18,098 nt of DNA, taken from contig DQLO01000224.1 in NCBI GenBank assembly GCA_015660155.1, positions 1 through 18,098 on the forward strand. The letters run 5' to 3'. A program made the translations under genes and the position numbers. The notes beneath the pieces were generated by a model, which saw only the letters and a program-made list of their open reading frames with translations, ran no database searches and was not told the DNA's origin. Every line of letters starts with the position of its first letter. The first letter of the stretch is position 1. Shown here one piece after another: positions 10,203-17,740 of this stretch. The DNA comes from Verrucomicrobiota bacterium (lineage in GTDB: Bacteria > Verrucomicrobiota > Verrucomicrobiia > Limisphaerales > UBA1100).

Positions 10203-10895
10203 CGCGGCAATGCGGCAGGGAAAGTGGTGGTGATCACCGGCGTGGCGCGTGGATTAGGCCGGGCGCTGGCGGAAGGCTTTGCCGCGGAAGGGCATCGAGT
10301 GGTGGGCTGCAGTCGGTCGGAAAAGAAAATTGCCGAACTCGAAAAGTCATTGGGCCATTCGCATTCGTTCTCGGTGGTGGACGTGAGGGATGATGAAGCC
10401 GTGCGCGATTGGGCCGCCGCCGCGATTCAGGAATACGGTGCGCCGGATTTGGTGCTCAATAACGCGGCGGTGATCAACAAAAGTAAATTTCTTTGGGATG
10501 TGTCGGCGGCGGAATTTGATGTGATCGTCGATACCAACATCAAAGGCGTGACCAATGTGATTCGTCATTTCCTGCCTGCAATGGCGCGGGAGCAGAGCGG
10601 GGTGATTGTCAATTTCAGCTCCGGATGGGGGCGCTCGGCCTCGCCGGAGGTGGCGCCGTACTGTGCCACCAAGTGGGCAATCGAAGGGCTCACGCAATCG
10701 TTGGCTCAGGAGTTGCCGGATGGAATGGCGACGGTTCCGTTTAATCCGGGCATTATCAATACCCAAATGTTGCGCAGTTGTTTCGGGCCATCGGCGGCGG
10801 ATTTTCCTTCACCAAAAGAATGGGCGGAGACAGCGATTCCATTTTTATTGGGCTTGGGACCGCAGCATAACGGGCAATCGCTGACGGCGCCGTAG
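10191..10895 (+). CDS. Short-chain dehydrogenase/reductase (classical SDR)
   Basis: NAD(P)-dependent oxidoreductase with a Rossmann fold; substrate unknown. From the ATG at 10191 it has 234 residues, in the normal range for classical SDRs; the ATG at 10197 is an equally possible start. The cofactor loop is T16-G-V-A-R-G-L-G23 (TGxxxGxG). NNAA follows as the structural motif, then the catalytic set S144 (FSSGWG), Y157 and K161 (YCATK). A Cys-Ser-Arg-Ser segment after beta-strand 2 with Arg suggests possible NADP preference, which is weak inference. The C-terminus is shorter than average and lacks a long substrate loop after NPGIINTQM. It is transcribed divergently from the arsS-like gene across the 12-bp inverted repeat. 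That raises the possibility of shared regulation, but no known arsenic pathway step requires an SDR here. Confidence 0.92.
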   Translation: MIMARGNAAGKVVVITGVARGLGRALAEGFAAEGHRVVGCSRSEKKIAELEKSLGHSHSFSVVDVRDDEAVRDWAAAAIQEYGAPDLVLNNAAVINKSKFLWDVSAAEFDVIVDTNIKGVTNVIRHFLPAMAREQSGVIVNFSSGWGRSASPEVAPYCATKWAIEGLTQSLAQELPDGMATVPFNPGIINTQMLRSCFGPSAADFPSPKEWAETAIPFLLGLGPQHNGQSLTAP

Positions 10896-10902
10896 TTTCG
10901 AC

Positions 10903-10931
10903 TTGTTCACAGGGTGTGAATTTGTTAGGTT
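10903..10931 (+). promoter_or_regulatory. Candidate promoter for the 88-residue protein gene, near-leaderless
   Basis: TTGTTC (10903-10908) and TAGGTT (10926-10931) with a 17-bp spacer. The -10 ends 7 bp before the ATG at 10939. It has only a partial match to consensus, but the geometry is the same as at 6770-6798. No Shine-Dalgarno is present. Confidence 0.35.
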
Positions 10932-10938
10932 CTCGGCG

Positions 10939-11205
10939 ATGGCGCGTTCGCTGCAACAGAAACCAAAGGCCGTGATGCTGGGGGTGGGCCTCGACAACGA
11001 TGGTCATAAGCGAATTACGAAGGGAGAAAACTTCGCGTTGGTGGGCGGCACGAAGGATACTCACGACGAGATGACTGAGAAGGCCTTGAAGATTAACGAG
11101 AAACTCGCTGATCGCGGCAAGCGTCTGGATGACGTCAGTCGCGAGGAATTCGACGACATTGCCCACGACGTGGGCTTGCACCGGCACGACCCGGAGCAAA
11201 ACTAA
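10939..11205 (+). CDS. Small conserved hypothetical protein, 88 residues
   Basis: I do not recognise a named function. The ATG at 10939 sits 7 bp after a -10-like box; an upstream in-frame start at 10903 would run through the promoter. The protein is hydrophilic and strongly charged, with no signal peptide, membrane segment or cysteine. It starts with a basic segment (RSLQQKPK), then a Gly-containing stretch (AVMLGVGLDNDGHKRITKGENFALVGG) and a charged helical second half (THDEMTEKALKINEKLADRG, DDVSREEFDDIAHDVG). I recall similar short proteins in Planctomycetes and Verrucomicrobia with the same KPKAVMLGVGLDN and GENF.LVGG segments, but no experimental role. The gene starts 43 bp after the SDR stop and is followed by a 155-nt non-coding stretch and a strong terminator. 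Confidence 0.75.
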   Translation: MARSLQQKPKAVMLGVGLDNDGHKRITKGENFALVGGTKDTHDEMTEKALKINEKLADRGKRLDDVSREEFDDIAHDVGLHRHDPEQN

Positions 11206-11281
11206 AATCCCGCACAAGCCCGCACCCCTTTGATGATCTCCATCACCATTCATTTTTTGGCAAACTCTGCCGCCCACTTTT

Positions 11282-11398
11282 CTTGCAAAGCAGTTCGGAT
11301 GTTCCCCACAGACTGGGCTGCCCGGTAAGAAGCAGACCAAGTAAAGGCTACTGAAGGATCTTCACCCGTTGGCTCCCCGCTGGCGGGTGAAGTTTTTT
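11282..11398 (+). ncRNA. Possible structured small RNA or long 3' UTR ending at an intrinsic terminator
   Basis: Within the 202-bp gap between the 88-residue gene and the mtfA-like gene, three hairpins can be drawn on the plus strand. They are GGGCTGC (11315-11321) with GCAGACC (11332-11338), one mismatch; AGTA (11340-11343) with TACT (11349-11352); and the terminator stem at 11360-11392. The first loop reads CCGGTAAGAAGCAG, which differs at two positions from the SRP RNA apical segment CCGGAAGGAAGCAG. However, the matching 5' CAGG half of SRP RNA is missing, so SRP RNA is not supported. I found no convincing promoter inside the gap. Low confidence. Confidence 0.18.
11360..11398 (+). terminator. 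Rho-independent terminator
   Basis: A perfect 9-bp stem, CTTCACCCG (11360-11368) with CGGGTGAAG (11384-11392), a 15-base loop, and an immediate run of six T (11393-11398). The T-run follows on the plus strand only, so it ends plus-strand transcripts (the SDR/88-residue region). The convergent mtfA-like gene stops 10 bp to the right and may use the hairpin only weakly. Confidence 0.85.
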
Positions 11399-11407
11399 GG
11401 GGGGAGC

Positions 11408-12223
11408 TTACGGCCACGAAAGGGGGTTCACGCGATAGTAGTCGCTGAGCAGCTCATATAATTCCGGACGCCTCTTATTGAGTTGATGAGGTTTTTCAAA
11501 AAATGTTTCCGTGGCCACGGCGAAAAATTCAGCGGGATTGGTCGCGCCGTAATCGTCGATGACGGTTTTGTTGCCTCGCTCCACTTTGTCCCGTAAATCG
11601 GCGAACACCCGCGTGCAAACTTTTTGCCAGCGTTGATACTGTTCGCGCGAGCCTAACGCGGGCGCGCCATCGGCTTTGCCGTCGGCTTGGTCAAGTTGAT
11701 GGGCGAACTCGTGCAGTACGAGGTTACGTCCGTCCTTGGCGTTGGCCGCGCCGGTTTGGGTGTTGTCCCACGAGAGCACCACCGAGCCGCTGCCCCACGA
11801 TTGGCCTTGGACGGCGATTTGTTTTTCCATCGCCTCGCCGCCCGCGTGGTCGTAACTGGTGGCGGTGTAAGCGCGCGGATGAATCACCACGGATCGCAGT
11901 TGAGGCGAGTAAAACGTGTCCTGATTCAGCAGCAGCAAGCACGCCTGAGCGGCGGTGAGCACGCGCATTTCATCGGTGATTTCGAGATCAACGCCTTGGA
12001 ATTCAATTCGATCCAGAAACACCAGCGTCAGCTGCTCCAGTTGATGCTGCAGCACTTCCGGCAACGCATTGTAAAGCGGCCAGCGTTTCCGCAGCAGCTC
12101 GCGCCAATTATCGGGGAAAGGTTTGTTGGGCAAATCCAATGGGCGCGGCGGTGGATCGTCCAACAGTACCCAAGCGGCCAAACCGATTGCACCGATGATG
12201 AGGGTAATGACGGTGGGGATCAT
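11408..12223 (-). CDS. mtfA: MtfA-like zinc-dependent peptidase (M90) with N-terminal membrane anchor
   Basis: 271 residues from the ATG at 12223. The zinc site H171-E-F-A-H175 (HEFAHQLD) and the downstream NPAEFFAVATETFFE segment, with E232 the likely third ligand, match the E. coli MtfA layout (HEVAHKLD, then DPAECFAVLSEYFF). In E. coli MtfA binds the glucose repressor Mlc and has aminopeptidase activity; the true substrate in other phyla is unknown. Unlike E. coli MtfA, this protein begins with a clear hydrophobic segment (residues 4-21, TVITLIIGAIGLAAWVLL) followed by a Pro-rich linker, so it is probably tethered to the membrane. The side on which the peptidase sits is undetermined. It begins 4 bp after the stop of the upstream secreted hydrolase gene, implying one transcript and probably coupled translation. 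No Shine-Dalgarno is present. Confidence 0.9.
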   Translation of the reverse strand: MIPTVITLIIGAIGLAAWVLLDDPPPRPLDLPNKPFPDNWRELLRKRWPLYNALPEVLQHQLEQLTLVFLDRIEFQGVDLEITDEMRVLTAAQACLLLLNQDTFYSPQLRSVVIHPRAYTATSYDHAGGEAMEKQIAVQGQSWGSGSVVLSWDNTQTGAANAKDGRNLVLHEFAHQLDQADGKADGAPALGSREQYQRWQKVCTRVFADLRDKVERGNKTVIDDYGATNPAEFFAVATETFFEKPHQLNKRRPELYELLSDYYRVNPLSWP

Positions 12224-12227
12224 CGTT

Positions 12228-14546
12228 TCATCGTTTGGGCCATTTCAGGTGGCGGTGCAAAAAATCGTAAGTGGCTTTGCCGTTGATGGAATGAGGGCCA
12301 TTGAAAAACTCAATCTCAGTGCGTTCGGCGATGCCGAGATTGGCGTACAGTCGGCGGACCTTTGCGAATTCATAGGCCACCCATTCATCCGGCGCCACGC
12401 CGTCTTTGTGGCCGCGCTCGACCATGAACGGGCGGGGCGCAATCAGTGCGGCCATCTCGGCGTAGTTGAAAGTATGGCCGAGGTTAAACTCAAATATTTC
12501 GTACTCGCCAGTGAACAGATAACTGTAGCGCGTGTCGACGGTAACATTCTTTTTGATCCATTCGTTAAAATCCGCCGAGCAAATCGAGAGGCAATAACGC
12601 GGCACCAATGCCGGCACGCGCATCGCGGTTTTGCCGCCGTAGGAAAGGCCGTAAAATCCAATGCGCGAATTATCGACAAACGGCTGCGTTTCCAGCCAGT
12701 CGATGATGCGATTGTGTTGGGGGACAATGATGGAGAAAAGCGAACGCCCCAGCGGATTGGCTTTGCGTTGCAGCACGCGAAAGGCATCGCGACCGCGATA
12801 GGGATTATGCGGGGCAAAGGTCACAAAGCCGCGGTCGGCCAACTCGGCGGCAAAGCCTTTGTAATACCGAAAGGCGCGTTCATTTTTATCGCGGGTCACC
12901 GCGTCATTGGGCAAGCCTTCCAAGCCGTGTTGGCAAACAACGACAGGACGCCGCTCGCCTTTTTTGATATCCTTCGGCACGAGCAAGTAGCCCCATGCAA
13001 AAACATCGGTCCACACATCGAGCACCACTTCGTAGGCGATCCATTTATCCGTCTCCAAAATTTTTCGACTGCGTGGATTGGCGGGAAGATTGGCGGCGGG
13101 GAATTGGCCGATGACTTCCTTCCACAATTGCTTCCGATGCGTTTCGCATTGGGCGTGCCATTGGGTGGGCTCGCCGGGCGGTAGTTTTTTCCAAAACGAT
13201 TCTGTGCGTTCGTATTCGGAAAAGCGCAGCAAGCGTTGGTTGTATTCCACCAACTCGGAAACTTGCCGTTGTTGGCGGTGAAGGGGAGGTTTTGATTGTA
13301 ATGCCTTCGCCGGTGGTTTGGCGGTTTTCCATTTCGGTTTTGGGATGACGTTTGCAAACCGAAGCAGTGCTTCCAGTGCGCGATCCGTGCCAAATGTTTC
13401 CAGCGCATTTTTGCCGTCTTTTGTAATGAGCGCAAATCGGATTTCTTTGGCACCGAGTTTCTTTGCGCGCTCGTACTCGGTCAGCACATTGGCGGTGCGG
13501 GGCGTGGCGAGGATGCCCGGTGCCGCGCCGCCACTCCGGCCGGGACCGGCTTTGGGCGGCCCGGTGAGGGTGGGAATTTTGCTGTGTTCGATGACCAAGG
13601 CGCGGGGTGAAATGAGGCTTGCGATTTCGGCGTCGCCGAATTGCTCGAGCAATCCGAATACGTTACGATAAATGGGCTCTTCCCAAACGCGATTGCGTTC
13701 AGTGAAATAACCGCTCACCATTGCGGCTTCAATGCGAGTGTCGAGCGCGGCGGCATAAAAGGCAATCAAACCGCCTTCGTGATAACCCGCCACGGCGATG
13801 GGTGCGGCGGTGGGTTGTTTGGCATTCTCGGCGGCGAACCAGTCGACCACGGACAGCACTTTCTGAACTTCGTAGCCGATGACGTGACGGCCCATTTGGA
13901 AGGCTTGGCGGTAAATCCATTCGCGATGGGTTTGGTTGGTGAACCGCACGCGGGCATCGCCGGAAAATTCATCGCTGCGACTGATGAGCGCGGGCACCAC
14001 CACTTGGCAACCGGCGGCGGCCAATCGGCGGGCGAATTGCGCTTCGGGGGGAATGCCCGGCGCGATGCCGGCGAGTTGTTCGGGCGTTTGATCGGCATCG
14101 GGAATGGCGATGACGCGGGCGCGGAGGGCGCCTTTGGGCTGGATGAGCAACCCTTCACCGTGCACGCCGGGCAGCACCGGCCAACGTACTGCGTGTACTG
14201 ACATCACTTCGTCTTCGTAGCGCAAGGATGAGGCGGCGGTGGTGCTGATGAATTCCAATGCGTTGATTGGCAGGCGCTTGTCCACCGCGCCGATGATTGC
14301 GCGAAAGCGGTCGCGGTTTTTTTGGATGGATGCGACGTAAGTTTTTGCGGTGCGGCGATCGCGTTTCCAAAAATCCGTGTGGCGCTTGGCGGCAGCGGTG
14401 GTTTCGCGCATTAAGAACCGATCGATGCCGGCGACCATTTGCGCGGAGAGATCGCCATCCAGCGTGAGTGGACGGGTATTGGGGAGGGACGCGGCGTGGA
14501 GTTCGCCGGCCAAAAAGCTCAGAGCAAGAATGGAATAAATGCGCAT
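12228..14546 (-). CDS. Secreted protein with two tandem alpha/beta-hydrolase domains (acetyl xylan esterase/dienelactone hydrolase-like)
   Basis: 772 residues from the ATG at 14546. A GTG at 14564 would put six extra residues before a standard signal peptide (MRIYSILALSFLAGELHA, cleavage before ASLP). The C-terminal domain (about 500-772) has an intact triad: nucleophile S635 in GLSYGG, acid probably D715 in GHKDG, and H752 in NGPHSINGK. It also has CQHGLEG as the oxyanion-loop HG-type segment. The N-terminal domain (about 110-400) has the same fold signature, but its nucleophile elbow reads G-Y-H256-E-G, with His replacing Ser, so it is probably non-catalytic. Related two-domain proteins are common in Planctomycetes and Verrucomicrobia and are usually annotated acetyl xylan esterase or hypothetical. 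The natural ester is unknown; polysaccharide deacetylation is inference. The mtfA-like gene follows in the same operon. Confidence 0.88.
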   Translation of the reverse strand: MRIYSILALSFLAGELHAASLPNTRPLTLDGDLSAQMVAGIDRFLMRETTAAAKRHTDFWKRDRRTAKTYVASIQKNRDRFRAIIGAVDKRLPINALEFISTTAASSLRYEDEVMSVHAVRWPVLPGVHGEGLLIQPKGALRARVIAIPDADQTPEQLAGIAPGIPPEAQFARRLAAAGCQVVVPALISRSDEFSGDARVRFTNQTHREWIYRQAFQMGRHVIGYEVQKVLSVVDWFAAENAKQPTAAPIAVAGYHEGGLIAFYAAALDTRIEAAMVSGYFTERNRVWEEPIYRNVFGLLEQFGDAEIASLISPRALVIEHSKIPTLTGPPKAGPGRSGGAAPGILATPRTANVLTEYERAKKLGAKEIRFALITKDGKNALETFGTDRALEALLRFANVIPKPKWKTAKPPAKALQSKPPLHRQQRQVSELVEYNQRLLRFSEYERTESFWKKLPPGEPTQWHAQCETHRKQLWKEVIGQFPAANLPANPRSRKILETDKWIAYEVVLDVWTDVFAWGYLLVPKDIKKGERRPVVVCQHGLEGLPNDAVTRDKNERAFRYYKGFAAELADRGFVTFAPHNPYRGRDAFRVLQRKANPLGRSLFSIIVPQHNRIIDWLETQPFVDNSRIGFYGLSYGGKTAMRVPALVPRYCLSICSADFNEWIKKNVTVDTRYSYLFTGEYEIFEFNLGHTFNYAEMAALIAPRPFMVERGHKDGVAPDEWVAYEFAKVRRLYANLGIAERTEIEFFNGPHSINGKATYDFLHRHLKWPKR

Positions 14547-14551
14547 AGCAA

Positions 14552-14580
14552 ATGGCAACGCCACGGGCCCGTTCTGTCAA
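14552..14580 (-). promoter_or_regulatory. Candidate promoter for the secreted hydrolase gene
   Basis: On the minus strand, a consensus TTGACA (14580-14575) lies 17 bp from TGCCAT (14557-14552), which ends 5 bp before the ATG at 14546. The -35 is perfect and the -10 is weak (3 of 6). A 10-bp palindrome ACGGGCCCGT (14563-14572) fills the spacer, a possible operator position. Confidence 0.4.
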
Positions 14581-14594
14581 AAGAATAATGCGGA

Positions 14595-16487
14595 TTATGA
14601 AACAGTTTCGCCCACGCTGATGAGCTCCCGGTTTTTGAGGCCATCAAAAATTTTGAATTGTTCGGCGTGGAACGAGGTGTCTCCCCGGAAGGCCAGTTTG
14701 ACGAGATGCTTTTTCTCCAGATTGATGAGGATGTCTTCGTCCTCGCGGCGGAGGCGGTCGAGCACGTTGGGGTTCACGACGATTCGCAGTTGATAATCAT
14801 CGTCATCGCCGGGTTGGCGTTTGCGCAGCAGCTCGTCGAGTTTGCGTTGGATTTCCACGCTCATCGTCACGGGCGTCTTGATGTGGCCGCGGCCTTTGCA
14901 GTAATCGCACTCGTCATAGAAGGTGGAAAGGACACTCTCGGAATGCCGTTGGCGGGTCATTTCTAAAAGGCCGAGCTGTGAAATGGGCAGCACATGGGTT
15001 TTAGCTTTGTCGCGGCGCAGCCCTTCCTTCATTCGGTTCATCACTTTGTCGCGGTCGCGGCGTTGTTTCATGTCAATGAAATCCACGACAATGAGGCCGC
15101 CCATGTTTCGCAGGCGGAGTTGCCGGCAAATTTCCTCGGCGGATTCGAGGTTCACTTTAAGGATGGTGCTGCTCTGGTCCTTGCCGCCTTTGTGGCTGCC
15201 GGTGTTGACGTCGATGGCGACGAGCGCTTCGGTTTCGTCGATCACGATTGCGCCGCCGCCTTTGAGGGTGACTTTGCGTGAAAAGGCCTGGCCGAGTTGG
15301 CGGGAGATGTTGAGCTTGTCAAAAATGGGCTGCGGTTCACTGTAGTATTCCAGTTTGTTTTTGGAACGCGGGGAAATGCGTTCAATCAACTTTTGCATTC
15401 GCTCGTATTCGGATTTGTTATCAATCAGAATGCGATGCACATCTTCGGTGAGAAAATCGCGGACGGTGCGCTCGATGAGATCGGGATCGCGAAAGGCGCA
15501 AACTGGCGAGGGCTTGTTGTCGATGCGGTTCTTGACCGTTTCCCAAGTCTCCTTGAGCATCGCAAGGTCGCGCACGAAGTAGCGTTGTTTTTGTCCTTCA
15601 CCGGCGGTGCGGATGATGGCGCCCATGTTGTCGGGGATATCGAGTGAACGCAGGATTTCCTTCAGGCGCCTGCGTTCCTGCGGGTCCTGCACTTTTTTGG
15701 AAATGCCGAGTTGATCCGAGGCGGGCAACAGCACAATAAAGCGGCCGGGGATGGCGAGGTGCGTGGTGACGCGCGGGCCCTTGGTGCCGATGGGGCCCTT
15801 GGTGACTTGGATGACGATGTCGCTGCCGACGGGATATTTTTTGGGGATGTCCTTGCGCGTGAGGCGCGGGGTACTGCGGCGTTTCCCTTTGCGCTCCACC
15901 ATTTCGTAACGGTTATCGAGGTTGGTGGGGGTGATGTCCCAATAATGCAGGAAGGCGTTTTTCTCGATGCCGATGTCCACAAAGGCGGCTTCGAGGCGAT
16001 CCTCAAGGTTGCGCACTTTGCCTTTGTAAATGCTGGCGACGATGCGTTCCACGTTGTTTCGCTCGATGGTGAAATCTTCGAGCACGCCTTTTTCCATGAG
16101 CGCCACTCGGGTTTCGAGGGACTCCGCGCTGATGATGATTTCTTTGTCCGAGTCTTGTTTGGGCAGGAGCTTGCGGATGATTTTTCGCGCGGCGCGTTTC
16201 ACCGACGCCATCACGCCTTTTTCCTCGACGGGCTTTTTGGGTTGGGTCTCGGTGGTTTCCTTGATCACTTCCTCCGGCTCGGGTTTAATGCCGGCGGCTT
16301 CATTTTCGGCGGCGAGAATTTCCGCCTCGTGATGCTTCTCGTAAACCGGCTCATCGAGCACGCGGCCGTCCTCAATATCGGCGCGGCCTTTCTCAACGGG
16401 CTCTTCCCGTTTTAGTTGATTTTTCATTCCGCCACTGGGACGGAAGCGTTGGGTTTTTCTTCTGCGATTTAATTGTTTGTTACTCAT
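14595..16487 (-). CDS. rng: Ribonuclease E/G family endoribonuclease
   Basis: Single-strand endoribonuclease acting in rRNA maturation and mRNA decay. The ATG at 16487 gives 630 residues; the upstream frame to 16577 overlaps rodA and is unlikely. The catalytic core starts near residue 115 (KEIIISAESLETRVALMEKG). An S1 domain follows (IVASIYKGKVRNLEDRLEAAFVDIG and beyond). The DNase I-like subdomain has the metal ligands D426 (AIDVNTG) and D469 (VVDFIDM). The Zn-link is C527-D-Y-C530-K-G-R-G. The C-terminus ends about 100 residues later, as in RNase G. Unusually, about 114 residues precede the core: an Arg-rich start (RRRK), an acidic linker (28-90) and a basic amphipathic helix (about 93-108). 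A TTGACA overlaps the rodA stop (16520-16515), but no clear -10 follows; a weak AGAAAG lies 10 nt before the ATG. The location after rodA mirrors the mre-rng linkage in proteobacteria. Confidence 0.93.
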   Translation of the reverse strand: MSNKQLNRRRKTQRFRPSGGMKNQLKREEPVEKGRADIEDGRVLDEPVYEKHHEAEILAAENEAAGIKPEPEEVIKETTETQPKKPVEEKGVMASVKRAARKIIRKLLPKQDSDKEIIISAESLETRVALMEKGVLEDFTIERNNVERIVASIYKGKVRNLEDRLEAAFVDIGIEKNAFLHYWDITPTNLDNRYEMVERKGKRRSTPRLTRKDIPKKYPVGSDIVIQVTKGPIGTKGPRVTTHLAIPGRFIVLLPASDQLGISKKVQDPQERRRLKEILRSLDIPDNMGAIIRTAGEGQKQRYFVRDLAMLKETWETVKNRIDNKPSPVCAFRDPDLIERTVRDFLTEDVHRILIDNKSEYERMQKLIERISPRSKNKLEYYSEPQPIFDKLNISRQLGQAFSRKVTLKGGGAIVIDETEALVAIDVNTGSHKGGKDQSSTILKVNLESAEEICRQLRLRNMGGLIVVDFIDMKQRRDRDKVMNRMKEGLRRDKAKTHVLPISQLGLLEMTRQRHSESVLSTFYDECDYCKGRGHIKTPVTMSVEIQRKLDELLRKRQPGDDDDYQLRIVVNPNVLDRLRREDEDILINLEKKHLVKLAFRGDTSFHAEQFKIFDGLKNRELISVGETVS

Positions 16488-16516
16488 TTTAAAATTTCTT
16501 TCTGTTAAATTTCTTG

Positions 16517-17740
16517 TCAAATTGTTCGTTGATAGAGCCGCACATTTTGCAACAGCCCCAAAGCCAGTAGCGAGCACACCACCGACGATCCGCCCGAACT
16601 GAGCAGCGGCAGTGGCAGTCCCGTGACCGGCACCATTCGGATGTTCATCCCAATGTTCACAAACACGTGGCTGAACAACAGCGTGACCACTCCGATGGCG
16701 ATAAGCCTTCCGAGCCGGTCACGGCATTGGCTGGCCGTGCGGATGCCCGCGACGATGATTCCGCCGTACAGCAGAATCACCAACGTGCTGCCCACGAACC
16801 CGCTTTCCTCGGCGATCACCGAAAAAATAAAGTCGTTGTGCGCCACGCCGCGCGGCAGGTAGCCGTGGGCATTTTGGATGCCCTGTTTCCAGCCTTTGCC
16901 CGTGAGCCCACCCGAGCCCACCGAGATCATCGCCTGCACGACGTTGTACGAATCCTGCCGTTGCAGCGCGTGCGCCTGGCGGATTTCCGCCTGCGAAGCA
17001 CCGGCCCCGGCATACTGACTGGCGTAGTCCACATTGAAGTACACCATCAGCCGTCGCTTTTGATAGTCCGGAAACTGTATCGGTTTCCAGTCTTTTGGCA
17101 TAAAAAATACGTAGGCGAGCACCAATGACACGAAAATCACGACTCCGCCCACTAATTTCCGCAGAAAACCGCCCGGCACGCCCGCCACATAAAGCATCAC
17201 CAAAGCCGGCGGCAACAGCGTCAGCGCCGAGCCCAAATCCGGTTCCAGAAAAATTAGCGTGAAGGGAATGCCCGCCAGCGCGAGGGCTTTGAGCAGAACT
17301 TTCGGCTCCTTCAATTCCTTGATCGGTCGGCTGAGGAACTGCGCCAACGCCAGCACCACCGCCACCTTGGCCAGCTCGGAGGGCTGGAATTGGGTGACCC
17401 CCAAATCAAACCAACGCCGCGCCCCATACCGCACCGAGCCGATTCCGGGAATCAGCACCGCGACCAACATAATGAGGCTCAGCCAATAAAACACATTGGC
17501 CCAACGCGCCGTTTGTTGGTAATCGCGGAGGCACACCACGAAGGCCGCGCCGATGCCGAGGCCGTAAAAAATAATCTGTTTGTAATGCGGCATCCGCAGC
17601 CAGTGCGCGCCGGTGTAAGTGTCGTTGTTGTACGTGGCACTGTACACGAAGAGCACGCCGAACACCATCAAGCCCGCGAGGCACAGCAGGAGCATCCAGT
17701 CGAGCCGATGCCACGGGATGAGTTGTTTGATAAACTTCAT
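16517..17740 (-). CDS. rodA: Rod-shape peptidoglycan glycosyltransferase RodA (SEDS family)
   Basis: Polytopic membrane enzyme that polymerises lipid II into glycan strands during cell elongation, working with PBP2. The ATG at 17740 gives 407 residues with about ten hydrophobic segments. SEDS landmarks are present: RRWFDLG and FQPSELAK after the fourth segment, FLEPDLGSAL, the catalytic-loop GVAHNDFIFSVIAEESGF with the expected essential Asp at D303, and the C-terminal GLPLPLLSSGGSS. This pattern is RodA rather than FtsW because the gene is fused by overlap to mrdA: the PBP2 stop TGA (17739-17737) overlaps this ATG (17740-17738). The loop between residues 220 and 275 (KRRLMVYFNVDYASQYAGAG and following) is longer than in short RodA proteins. 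The next gene, rng, follows after 29 bp. Confidence 0.95.
   Translation of the reverse strand: MKFIKQLIPWHRLDWMLLLCLAGLMVFGVLFVYSATYNNDTYTGAHWLRMPHYKQIIFYGLGIGAAFVVCLRDYQQTARWANVFYWLSLIMLVAVLIPGIGSVRYGARRWFDLGVTQFQPSELAKVAVVLALAQFLSRPIKELKEPKVLLKALALAGIPFTLIFLEPDLGSALTLLPPALVMLYVAGVPGGFLRKLVGGVVIFVSLVLAYVFFMPKDWKPIQFPDYQKRRLMVYFNVDYASQYAGAGASQAEIRQAHALQRQDSYNVVQAMISVGSGGLTGKGWKQGIQNAHGYLPRGVAHNDFIFSVIAEESGFVGSTLVILLYGGIIVAGIRTASQCRDRLGRLIAIGVVTLLFSHVFVNIGMNIRMVPVTGLPLPLLSSGGSSVVCSLLALGLLQNVRLYQRTI

Noticed and set aside
11315..11338. SRP (4.5S) RNA, because of a loop segment close to CCGGAAGGAAGCAG
   Set aside because: The pairing 5' CAGG half, the GNRA-type tetraloop and a closing long helix could not be found. 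The resemblance is one short segment.
12123..13184. 353-codon open frame on the plus strand
   Set aside because: It lies antisense to the mtfA-like and hydrolase genes, both of which have clear motifs. The predicted product has no family resemblance; it is a GC-rich shadow frame.
15711..16415. 234-codon plus-strand frame opposite the RNase E/G gene
   Set aside because: Antisense to the RNase N-terminal and S1 regions; composition (Gly/Phe/His/Asp-rich) is typical of a reverse-complement shadow.
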